A model generated the notes under the pieces. That model saw only the letters and a list, made by a program, of their open reading frames with translations. It did not search any database and had not been told where the DNA came from. The position numbers and the translations under genes were made by a program. From Armatimonadota bacterium (GTDB lineage Bacteria; Armatimonadota; Zipacnadia; Zipacnadales; UBA11051): 12,984 nucleotides of DNA. The DNA is taken from NCBI GenBank assembly GCA_003542955.1, contig DPJP01000314.1:5731-18714 (forward strand), in the 5' to 3' direction. Positions 6,615 through 12,984 of the stretch are shown here, in pieces; within the stretch, counting starts at the first letter, position 1; each line of letters starts with the position of its first letter.

Positions 6615-8258
6615 CTACGCCCGCGGCGTGCGCCCGCCGTCTGGCATCCCCAGCATATCGGCGAAGTTGTGCCCGAAGATGCGCTGCTTTGCCTCGTACG
6701 GAATGCGCGCAAACGCCACATACCCGATCTGTGAAGCCGGGTCGCGCATCAGCATGTCCGAGCCGTAGAGAATCTGCTCCAGCGGTATCTGCTCATACAG
6801 CATCTCCATGATGCCGTAGGTCAACAGCGAATAGCAGACCTCCGCGTAGATGTTCGGGTATGCATTGCACGCCTCGATCGTCGCCCGCGCGAACGCATGG
6901 CTGCTGGTCACGTGTGAGATCATCCACTTCGCGTTCGGGTACCGCTCGGCGAGCTTCATCGCAATAGCCGGCGACATCTGCTGCTCTTCGTTGAAGCTGC
7001 CGCAGCCCAGCACGATAGCGCCCGCCTCGTTGGCCCACTCCCAGCTTGCCGCCCTGCGCGGGTCGTCGATGCGGGCGCGGTTGTACTGCCCGTACGGCTT
7101 GATGCCGATGACCTTGCCGGCGCGGAATACGCGCTCCAGCTCCGCCTCGTACATGTCCGGGTAGTTGTTGTTGTAGCACCCATACGCCATCAGCCTGTCC
7201 GGGTACCTCGACACGGCGTTGATGGCCAGGTCGTTGGCCTCCGGGTCCCCGTCCACGAGCCCGCTCCACATGCTGAAGGCCATCATGTCGATGCCGACGC
7301 GGTCCATCGTCACAATCGCCTCATCGGCATCCTGCGCGGGCATGGGGATTCCGATTGCGCCCATTGCCCCGAAGTGCGCCAGATGCCCGTGAGAATCGAT
7401 GATGAACTCCTTAGACAGCGGCTCGCCCCGGCGCACGCAGGCAAGAATGGCGTCATCGTCCGGATGCTCCGCCGGCGAGGCCAACTCGGGCAGCGGGCGA
7501 CCCTCCGCCCCGATAACACCCCTCAGCAGTTGGAGCATATTGCCCCCGGCGATCATAGGCCGCGTCTGCTCGGGGATGTCCTCGTAGCGTGTCATCATCG
7601 TCGTCGCGCCGGGGCTGCGGAACGGCAGGCCCGACCCGAACAGCAGCCTCTGTGCCCCGAATCTCGGCACGAAGCGACGGTAGGCGTTATGCCCCTGCAA
7701 GAGCGAGGTCTCTACGTGCAGATTGGGGCACTGCTCACACAGCGGGATCATCCGCCAGTCGGAGGCGTAAGTGAAGCCGCACACGACCACCGGCAGTTTC
7801 GGGTGGGCGTGACACAGCGCCACCAGCTGCGCATCGGACACCTCGCCCTGATCGATGAACAGCGGAATGCGATGGCGCTCCAACTCCGAGAGCAGCGGGC
7901 CCAGGATGTACTCGCTCGTGCCAAAGCCGTGCGTCGAGGGGAAGATGCGCGCCGTGCGCACGCCCAGAGAGAGCATCTCCGCAACGAGTTCAGGCGCGGG
8001 CGCCATCTCCTGCGTATGATGCGGCAGCAGTACCCACTGCGGCACGAGTTGCGGGTCATCACCGATCTCCCGCATCAGCCGCCGGTTGCCGTAGTCGCAC
8101 GAGTACTCCTTCGCGACGACGTGGTACACCACCGCGCCCACGATGTCGCTGTGCTCGAACTCGCGCCTGAACTCATCAAGACGGTATATCTCGCGGCTGT
8201 CTCGCTTCGCGCGGACGCCGATCATGCAGTTGCAGTCAAAGAACGCCAACGGTGACAT
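6615..8258 (-). CDS. Double-domain amidohydrolase-family protein, paralog B
   Basis: The 547-residue protein consists of two amidohydrolase-2-like (PF04909) TIM barrels in tandem. Barrel 1 (residues about 5-250) has D8-C-N-C in place of the HxH metal motif, and LLFGSG with G210 where the catalytic Asp normally sits, so it should be inactive. Barrel 2 (about 285-540) has DSHGH (H290, H292), ISHVTSS (H449) and LYGSD (D501), typical metal ligands and catalytic Asp; the usual strand-5 His is Cys419 (VLGCGS). A linker with ELASPAEHPDDD joins the halves. The ATG at 8258 is chosen because GGGAG lies 8 bases upstream and the N-terminus lines up with paralog A; an earlier in-frame ATG at 8273 would place that site inside the gene. 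It follows paralog A after 39 bases and is probably co-transcribed. Family members hydrolyse C-N or C-O bonds or decarboxylate; the substrate is unknown. Confidence 0.85.
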   Translation of the reverse strand: MSPLAFFDCNCMIGVRAKRDSREIYRLDEFRREFEHSDIVGAVVYHVVAKEYSCDYGNRRLMREIGDDPQLVPQWVLLPHHTQEMAPAPELVAEMLSLGVRTARIFPSTHGFGTSEYILGPLLSELERHRIPLFIDQGEVSDAQLVALCHAHPKLPVVVCGFTYASDWRMIPLCEQCPNLHVETSLLQGHNAYRRFVPRFGAQRLLFGSGLPFRSPGATTMMTRYEDIPEQTRPMIAGGNMLQLLRGVIGAEGRPLPELASPAEHPDDDAILACVRRGEPLSKEFIIDSHGHLAHFGAMGAIGIPMPAQDADEAIVTMDRVGIDMMAFSMWSGLVDGDPEANDLAINAVSRYPDRLMAYGCYNNNYPDMYEAELERVFRAGKVIGIKPYGQYNRARIDDPRRAASWEWANEAGAIVLGCGSFNEEQQMSPAIAMKLAERYPNAKWMISHVTSSHAFARATIEACNAYPNIYAEVCYSLLTYGIMEMLYEQIPLEQILYGSDMLMRDPASQIGYVAFARIPYEAKQRIFGHNFADMLGMPDGGRTPRA

Positions 8259-8297
8259 TCCATACACTCCCATGCCCGCGTTCGGGCGGATTGGGCC

Positions 8298-9938
8298 TCA
8301 GGTCCGTGATACGCGCTGCTCGACCGGCATCTTCAGGATGTCGGCCATGTTCTGCGCCAGCACCTTGAGCTTGTCCTCGAAGGGGATCCGCGCCCAGGCT
8401 ACCCATCCGAGCTGTGGAGCGACGTCGCGCATCACGCAGTCGGTCCCAAACAGCAGTTGCTCCGCGCCGACCTCCTCGCAGAAGTACTCGATGAAACCGT
8501 ACAGAATCGCCGTATAGGTGATCTCGGCGAACACGTTCGGGCATTCCTTCGCCGCCGCGGCGATCCCCTGCGCGAACGGCCAGCTCGAGCCCGTGTGCGC
8601 GACCAGGAACTTCGCGTTCGGGTACTTCTTGCCGAGGTCCTTGGCCATGTCCGGCGACATGCCACCGGCCGGGCTCATGCTGCCATGGCACAGCACCGGC
8701 TTCTCCTGCTCATCGGCCCACCTCAGGATCAGCTCATGCTCCGGGGCGTCAATGCGGATGCCTTGCTGCGACGGGTAGGGCTTGTAGCCAACGACCCGGT
8801 CGGTCAGGAAGATGCGCTCGAACTCCGCCCGGTACTGTTCGGGGTAGTTCGGGTTGTTGCAGCCATACGCGAGTAGCCTCCCGGGGTGTTTGCCCACCGC
8901 ATCGAGCGCGATGTCGTTGGACTCCGGATCGCCCTCCGTGATGCCCGACCAGGTGCTGACGACACACAGGTCGATGCCCACGCGGTCCATTGTCTCGACA
9001 AGATGGTCTCCATCATTATATGGGAGCGCAATTCGAACGCCCATCGCCCCGGGATGCGAGATATGGCCGTGTGCATCGAGTATGAACCACTCCGAGAGCG
9101 GCTTGCCCGCCCGCACGCAGGCCACGATCGGGTCATCGTCCGGGTGAGCTGGGGGGTCGGCCAGTTCCGGCAGCGGCCTGCCCTGCGCGCCCCGCACGTT
9201 GCTCAGCAGGCGCAGCATGCTGCCGCCGGCGATCTTGCGCCTGTCCTCGTCGCTGATCTGCTCGTAGTTGCACATCATCCGCGCCGCGCCGGGGCTGCGG
9301 TTCGGCAGGTCGGTCCCAAAGAGCAGCCTGTCCGAGCCGAACTCCCGCACGAAGCGCTCGTATGCCCGGTGGCCCTGGTGCGCCCAGGTCTCGATGTGCA
9401 GGTTCGGTGCGAGCGCCAGCGCCGGATAGAGTACGCGATCCGATGCCCAACTGGTGCCGCAGAGCACCACCGGCAGCAGTGGATGGCGCCGGCAGAGTGT
9501 CACTGCCTCCTCGAGGCTCAGTTCGCCCTGATCGATGAAGAGGGGAATCCGCGCGCGCTCGAGTTCACCCAGAAGCGGCCCGACCACATACTCACTGGTC
9601 CCGAATCCATGCGTCTTGGGGAGGATGCGCGCGCACCGCACACCCAGCGACAGCATCTCAGCCACCAGCTCCGGCGCAGGCGGCATCTCATTCGTATGGT
9701 GGGGCAGCAGTACCCACTGCGGCACCAGTTGCGGGTCGTCGCCGATCTCGCGCATCAGGCGCCGGTTGCCGTAGTCGCAGGAGTACTCGTGCGCTACGGC
9801 ATGGTAGACCACGGCGGCCATGATGTCGTAGTACTCGAAGTCACGCTTGAAGTCCTCGAGCTTGTAGATGGAGCAGGGCTCGGGCTTTGCGCGGATACCG
9901 ATCATGCAGTTGCAGTCGAGAAACGGGATTGCCGACAT
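8298..9938 (-). CDS. Double-domain amidohydrolase-family protein, paralog A
   Basis: The 546-residue protein has the same two-barrel layout as its downstream neighbour. Barrel 1 begins PFLDCNCMIG, with DCNC (8-11) replacing HxH, but keeps D210 in LLFGTD. Barrel 2 has the full set: DAHGH (H290, H292), LCHGS (H418), VAHTGSS (H448) and LLFGTD (D500), consistent with a working mononuclear metal site of the ACMSD/amidohydrolase-2 type. There is no signal peptide, so it is cytoplasmic. The ATG at 9938 gives an N-terminus colinear with paralog B (MSAIPF versus MSPLAF); a GTG at 9986 is an alternative, adding 16 residues. The ribosome site is weak (AGAAGG, about 10-12 bases away). It lies 97 bases downstream of queC on the same strand, so it could share that operon or have its own promoter; I see no clear terminator or promoter between them. 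Substrate unknown. Confidence 0.87.
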   Translation of the reverse strand: MSAIPFLDCNCMIGIRAKPEPCSIYKLEDFKRDFEYYDIMAAVVYHAVAHEYSCDYGNRRLMREIGDDPQLVPQWVLLPHHTNEMPPAPELVAEMLSLGVRCARILPKTHGFGTSEYVVGPLLGELERARIPLFIDQGELSLEEAVTLCRRHPLLPVVLCGTSWASDRVLYPALALAPNLHIETWAHQGHRAYERFVREFGSDRLLFGTDLPNRSPGAARMMCNYEQISDEDRRKIAGGSMLRLLSNVRGAQGRPLPELADPPAHPDDDPIVACVRAGKPLSEWFILDAHGHISHPGAMGVRIALPYNDGDHLVETMDRVGIDLCVVSTWSGITEGDPESNDIALDAVGKHPGRLLAYGCNNPNYPEQYRAEFERIFLTDRVVGYKPYPSQQGIRIDAPEHELILRWADEQEKPVLCHGSMSPAGGMSPDMAKDLGKKYPNAKFLVAHTGSSWPFAQGIAAAAKECPNVFAEITYTAILYGFIEYFCEEVGAEQLLFGTDCVMRDVAPQLGWVAWARIPFEDKLKVLAQNMADILKMPVEQRVSRT

Positions 9939-10035
9939 TCTGAAGACACCTTCTTCATGCTGATTGATGCGGGTCCGGCGGAACACATAGGGTCCGACGC
10001 CGTTGCCGCCCGGCCATTTCGTGGGGAACGGGGGA

Positions 10036-10755
10036 TTACCTGCCCGTGCGGTGCAGGTGCGGACTCACCGATGGCCAGGCGCCGCCGTCCTCGAGCGCCC
10101 GCTTCAGGCGCAGGCAGCTCTCGCACTCCCAGCAGTGTCCCGGCCCGGCCTCGTAGCAGCTGTGGAGCGTCGTCAGGGGAATGCCATGCTCGCGCGCGGC
10201 CATGACCATCTGCGTCTTGGTCATCTCGGCAACCGGGCAGACGACCGAGAGCGGCCGCGCCGAGGAGTAGCCCAGGAGACGCTGCGCCGCGTCTGCAAAC
10301 TGCGGAGTGTTGTCCGGAAACGTCGCGCCCTCCTCGGCGTTGATACCCATCACAACAGCATCGCACCCCAGTGCCTCGGCATAGGCCGCGGCCACCATCA
10401 GCAGGACGCCGTTGCGGTTGGGGACCCAAACGGCGGCCGCGGTTGCCCCCGCTGCCGCGACATCGTCAAGCTCATTCGCGCCCAGCCGTGGCAGGGCAGC
10501 GCCGGCGTCAGTGAGTGCGGAAGCCGAAATACCACCCAGCCAGGGCAGATGTACGCCCTGGTGCTCGACGCCCAGCGCGGCGGCCTGCTGTGCCGCGGCG
10601 GCCATCTCAGCATCCGCGGCCCGCTGTCGGTAGTCGGCAGTGACCGCGAGACGCAGGCGGTACGCACGAGTGGCCAGATGTGCGGCCACGAGCGAGTCGA
10701 GCCCGCCTGAAAGCAGAACGACGGCGCTGTCCGCTCCTGCGCCCCGCTCGTCCAT
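10036..10755 (-). CDS. queC: 7-cyano-7-deazaguanine synthase QueC
   Basis: QueC converts 7-carboxy-7-deazaguanine to preQ0 with ATP and ammonia, a cytoplasmic step on the way to queuosine or 7-deazaguanine DNA modification. The 239-residue protein has the ATP-pyrophosphatase loop SGGLDS (16-21) near its N-terminus, VPNRNG (111-116) and GINAEEGATFPDN (137-149) in the substrate region, and the zinc knuckle C200...C208-x2-C211-x2-C214. The length is normal. The ATG at 10755 follows the queD stop by one base (TGACATG) with GGGAAGG 5 bases upstream, so the two are translationally coupled. The usual DYGQRH motif after strand 2 reads DYRQRA here, a modest divergence. No queE lies between or beside them. 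Confidence 0.93.
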   Translation of the reverse strand: MDERGAGADSAVVLLSGGLDSLVAAHLATRAYRLRLAVTADYRQRAADAEMAAAAQQAAALGVEHQGVHLPWLGGISASALTDAGAALPRLGANELDDVAAAGATAAAVWVPNRNGVLLMVAAAYAEALGCDAVVMGINAEEGATFPDNTPQFADAAQRLLGYSSARPLSVVCPVAEMTKTQMVMAAREHGIPLTTLHSCYEAGPGHCWECESCLRLKRALEDGGAWPSVSPHLHRTGR

Positions 10756-10756
10756 G

Positions 10757-11128
10757 TCAGCCTTCCCGGTAGATGGTCGCGGAGTCCTCGGTCTCATACA
10801 GCCTGATCTCGGATACTTCGACGCCGGGGGCAGCAAGCCGCTCGCCGATCTGGCGATAGATCGTCTGCGCGAGGTGCTCGGCGGTGACGTTGCGCTCCGC
10901 GAATTCGGGCAGCTCGTTCAGGTTCGCGTGATCGAAACGGGCCAGGACCTCATCGCATGCGGCCTTCAGGATCGCGAAGTCCACCAGCATGCCGGTCTCA
11001 TCCAGCCGCTCGCCGGCCACCGTGATCTCGACCCGGTAGTTGTGGCCGTGCAGGTTCGCGCACTTGCCGTCGTAGTCGCGGAGGTGATGGGCGGCACAGA
11101 AGCGTCGCGTGACTGTCAATAGATACAT
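10757..11128 (-). CDS. queD: 6-carboxy-5,6,7,8-tetrahydropterin synthase QueD
   Basis: QueD (PTPS family) turns dihydroneopterin triphosphate into 6-carboxytetrahydropterin, the second step of preQ0 synthesis. The 123-residue product is full length. Zinc ligands are H14 (FCAAHH), H27 and H29 (HGH). The catalytic Cys is C23 (GKCANLHGH), with D66-H67 (FDHANLN) and E112 (LYETED) completing the active site. ETGMLVDFAILK (44-55) is the expected bacterial QueD segment. The ribosome site is weak: GGAG about 11 bases before the ATG. It lies 54 bases after the DGK-PAP2 gene and overlaps nothing; queC follows immediately. Confidence 0.93.
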   Translation of the reverse strand: MYLLTVTRRFCAAHHLRDYDGKCANLHGHNYRVEITVAGERLDETGMLVDFAILKAACDEVLARFDHANLNELPEFAERNVTAEHLAQTIYRQIGERLAAPGVEVSEIRLYETEDSATIYREG

Positions 11129-11182
11129 GGGGCATTCCGCTCCATAGTCGGCATTGATGCTCGAGCATGTCGCCGGGCAGGC

Positions 11183-11899
11183 TCAGTTGAAGTACCAGAT
11201 GAACAGCAGCAGCCCCATCAGCGCCCCCGCAAGCGCCCCCAGCAGCACCTGTGGCATAGTGTGTATGCGCGCCTGCAGGCGGCTCTGCATCATCAACACC
11301 GCCAGTGAGATCGCCACCAGCATCACGGCGATGTCATGCGTGAGCAGCATGATTACGACCGCGCCGAAGAAGCCCAGCGCCGAGTGGCCCGAGACCACGC
11401 CCCCCCGCCAGAGTGTCCCGTAGCCGGTCGCTCGCTTGAGCCACGTGATGAAGATGCATAGCAGCGTGACGCCCGTGACGACCAACTGCAGCGTGTGCAG
11501 CGGCTCCACCGGCGGCCGCTCAGGCGCACTGAGGAACACCGCCTCCACGCGCGGAGCAGTGCTGAAGACGATGATGGCGACGCTGATGGCGTAGATGGCG
11601 GCGAACAGCACTGCGCCGGCGGCGACGTCCTTGACCACCTTGGCGCGCGGATCATACCCTTGCACGATCAGGTCCACGCAGGCCTCGAGCGCGGTGTTGA
11701 GCATCTCCGCGATCAGCACGATGGCGATGGCGGCCATCAGGTGCATGAACTCGCTGCCCTCGACCCCCACCGTCCAGGCTGCCAGCAACACCAGCACCGC
11801 CAGCGTGAAGTGCACCCGCATGTGGCGCTGTGTATCGAAACAGAACTGGATACCCTCCCACGCGAAGTGGAAGCTCGTCGGGACCGATTTGCGTTCCAC
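11183..11899 (-). CDS. Diacylglycerol/undecaprenol kinase fused to a PAP2-type membrane phosphatase
   Basis: This integral membrane protein of about 238 residues joins two activities. Residues 1-115 form a DgkA-type kinase: SFHFAWEGIQFCF amphipathic entry, three transmembrane segments, the signature AEMLNTALEACVD (64-76; E65, N68, E72, D76) and RAKVVKDVAAGAV (85-97). It phosphorylates diacylglycerol or undecaprenol at the membrane. Residues 130-238 are a short PAP2-like domain with VSGHS (169-173, H172) and SRLQARIH (206-213, H213), the phosphatase His pair; the usual following Asp is Gln217. DgkA-PAP2 fusions are known in several phyla. The start is uncertain: the GTG at 11899 has no clear ribosome site, a TTG at 11950 has GGAGG 12 bases upstream and would overlap ybeY by 14 bases, and an upstream start at 12031 seems too long. 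It lies directly after ybeY, as in the classic ybeY-dgkA order. Confidence 0.86.
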   Translation of the reverse strand: MERKSVPTSFHFAWEGIQFCFDTQRHMRVHFTLAVLVLLAAWTVGVEGSEFMHLMAAIAIVLIAEMLNTALEACVDLIVQGYDPRAKVVKDVAAGAVLFAAIYAISVAIIVFSTAPRVEAVFLSAPERPPVEPLHTLQLVVTGVTLLCIFITWLKRATGYGTLWRGGVVSGHSALGFFGAVVIMLLTHDIAVMLVAISLAVLMMQSRLQARIHTMPQVLLGALAGALMGLLLFIWYFN

Positions 11900-11936
11900 G
11901 TCGGCGGCGGGGCTGTGTTCCGGCTTCCTGGGGGAG

Positions 11937-12401
11937 TCAGATGTCTGCAATTGCGATGCGTGCCTCCAGCGGTTCCATGATCTCCGTCTGTCGCGCCAGC
12001 ATCCGGCTGCGCGCGTCGGGGTGCCCGTCACACCAACCCAGTGCGTGGAGCACGGCGTGGGCTACCAGAAAAGCAAGCTCGTAGTGGAGGGCGTGTCGAT
12101 ACTCCCGGGCCTGCGCGGCCGCTCTCTCGACTGAGATATACGCCTCGGCCTCCGTGCCGCCGTCGGGTGTCTGCTCGGCCTCGAAAGATATGACATCGGT
12201 CGGGCCCGTGCGTCCCAGCAGTTGCTCGTTGAGCGCGCTGATACGGGCATCGTCAACCAGCACCACGCCCATCACATCAATGCTCGCGCCTTCGGCCGCG
12301 ACCGCCGCCCGTGCCACCTCGGCCAGCAGCTCAGTGTCAACGACTTCTCGTTGCAGGTTCCTTACGTGTACTTCCAGAGGAGTTCTTCCCTCCCTCGCCA
12401 C
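11937..12401 (-). CDS. ybeY: Endoribonuclease/rRNA maturation factor YbeY
   Basis: YbeY is a zinc-dependent RNase family required for 16S rRNA 3'-end maturation and ribosome quality control in the cytoplasm. The 154-residue protein contains TDVISF (68-73) and the YIS-VERA strand and helix (88-94), both family hallmarks, then the metal motif H115-x3-H119. The third His is displaced: the motif normally runs H-x3-H-x5-H, but position 125 is Asp and the next His is 127 (LGWCDGH). The 154 residues are typical. The GTG start at 12401 overlaps the end of the HD gene by 65 bases; a later CTG near 12377 would give the more usual N-terminus just before EVHVRN, so the start is uncertain. It is followed by the DGK-PAP2 gene, as in many bacteria. 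Confidence 0.9.
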   Translation of the reverse strand: MAREGRTPLEVHVRNLQREVVDTELLAEVARAAVAAEGASIDVMGVVLVDDARISALNEQLLGRTGPTDVISFEAEQTPDGGTEAEAYISVERAAAQAREYRHALHYELAFLVAHAVLHALGWCDGHPDARSRMLARQTEIMEPLEARIAIADI

Positions 12402-12984
12402 TCGCTCCCTGCTCCGGCGCCGGGCCCGTCAGCCCACGCACGTTCTCAGGCAGGTAGCGGTCCGGGTAGCGCGTGCGCTGGTGAAACATCCTGGTGAGAG
12501 TGTTGATGAAGCTACGCTTGATCGACGCGATATCCCTGAACGTCAGCGGAGCGTCATCCAGTTGGCCGTCAGCTATCTTGGCGTCGATCAGGCGGTTGAC
12601 GAGGTCCTCGATCCTCGACGGGGCGTGGTCTTCCATCGTCCGAGCCGCCGCCTCGACGGTGTCGGCCAGCATCACGATGGCAGTCTCGCGGGATTGTGGG
12701 ATGGGGCCGTCATAGCGGAAGTCGGTCTCGCGCACATCTGAGGGGTCCTCCGCATCCTGCACGGCCTTGCGGTACAGGTACGAGACCAGCGTCGTACCGT
12801 GGTGCTCGGGTATGACCGCGGCCACCTCCTTCGGCAGCTTGGCCTCCTCCGCCATCTCCATGCCTTCCTTGACATGCGAGATCAGCACGAGGGCAGACAG
12901 GTGCGGGGAGAGGTGTTCGTGCGGATTGTCCGAGCCGAACTGGTTTTCCGCGAAGAAGCCCGGACGTTTCAGCTTGCCGATATC
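12337..12984 (-). CDS. PgpH/YqfF-type HD-domain phosphohydrolase, C-terminal part
   Basis: The frame is open from the right edge to the stop at 12337, giving 215 residues of C-terminus. It matches the cytoplasmic HD domain of the 7TMR-HD (PgpH/YqfF) family, membrane phosphodiesterases that degrade cyclic-di-AMP. The window enters at DIGK of the HDIGK motif, so the metal His just precedes the edge. Further ligands are H37 (ISHVKEG), H61-H62 (PEHHGTTLV) and D108 (MLADTVEAA). The family motif FRYDGPIPQSRE (89-100) and the helix ending SFINTLTRMFHQRTRYP are present. The last 30 residues are a low-complexity Gly/Ser tail. An internal GTG at 12888 is not a real start. The N-terminal extracellular and seven-helix regions should lie beyond the window. 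It heads the ybeY/DGK-PAP2 run and its end overlaps ybeY. Confidence 0.92.
   Translation of the reverse strand, partial: DIGKLKRPGFFAENQFGSDNPHEHLSPHLSALVLISHVKEGMEMAEEAKLPKEVAAVIPEHHGTTLVSYLYRKAVQDAEDPSDVRETDFRYDGPIPQSRETAIVMLADTVEAAARTMEDHAPSRIEDLVNRLIDAKIADGQLDDAPLTFRDIASIKRSFINTLTRMFHQRTRYPDRYLPENVRGLTGPAPEQGASGEGGKNSSGSTRKEPATRSR

Noticed and set aside
7374..8255. Plus-strand open frame of 293 codons opposite paralog B
   Set aside because: Its counterpart strand carries clear amidohydrolase motifs; this frame is its reverse shadow.
8886..10205. Long plus-strand open frame (439 codons) opposite paralog A and queC
   Set aside because: It spans two well-supported minus-strand genes and their gap, is rich in His/Arg/Ala as expected from antisense GC-rich codons, and shows no recognisable motif.
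1..12984. CRISPR array, tRNA, rRNA, transposon ends or phage genes
   Set aside because: No regularly spaced repeats, cloverleaf, rRNA-like stretch, transposase or integrase was recognised on reading both strands.

Overview
The window is GC-rich bacterial chromosomal DNA with dense gene packing. It most resembles an Armatimonadota-like or related uncultured lineage, and this is an inference. It rests mainly on the pseudopilin at 3434-4042, whose N-terminus ([10 protein letters not shown], then [15 protein letters not shown]) and H-X9-DG motif belong to a family heavily expanded in Armatimonadota, Planctomycetes and Lentisphaerae. No rRNA, tRNA, CRISPR array, insertion sequence or phage gene was seen.

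Layout, left to right. (1) Positions 1-693, minus strand: the N-terminal part of a secreted carbohydrate-binding or glycosidase-like protein that runs off the left edge, divergent from a plus-strand PIG-L/LmbE zinc deacetylase (980-1666). (2) Positions 1752-3182, minus: a sugar-phosphate-isomerase/AP-endonuclease-2 TIM-barrel protein followed 12 bases later by a small secreted PDZ protein, apparently one operon. (3) Positions 3434-4042, plus: a solitary H-X9-DG pseudopilin with a structured 5' leader, a hairpin-rich 3' region and a strong terminator (4191-4226). (4) Positions 4295-6358, minus: a large secreted TPR-like protein with a recognisable promoter and a promoter-proximal hairpin. (5) Positions 6615-9938, minus: two tandem paralogous proteins, each built of two fused amidohydrolase-type domains. 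(6) Positions 10036-12984, minus: a housekeeping run of PgpH-type HD domain (partial), YbeY, a diacylglycerol-kinase/PAP2 fusion, QueD and QueC.

How the genes fit together. The right-hand block joins RNA maturation (YbeY), cyclic-di-AMP turnover (PgpH-like), lipid carrier or diacylglycerol phosphorylation and dephosphorylation (DGK-PAP2) and the queuosine/7-deazaguanine pathway (QueD then QueC). PgpH-YbeY-DgkA is a widespread conserved order; the queDC addition is less standard. The left and middle blocks look like accessory carbohydrate or small-molecule catabolism: deacetylase, sugar isomerase, amidohydrolases and secreted binding proteins.

The most unusual object is the amidohydrolase pair. 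In each protein the N-terminal domain has lost the HxH metal motif (it reads D-C-N-C) but is the better conserved half between the paralogs, while the C-terminal domain keeps HGH and the catalytic Asp. I did not find a clear defence island, biosynthetic cluster or mobile system. Starts and promoters were judged by eye, and no searches were run.
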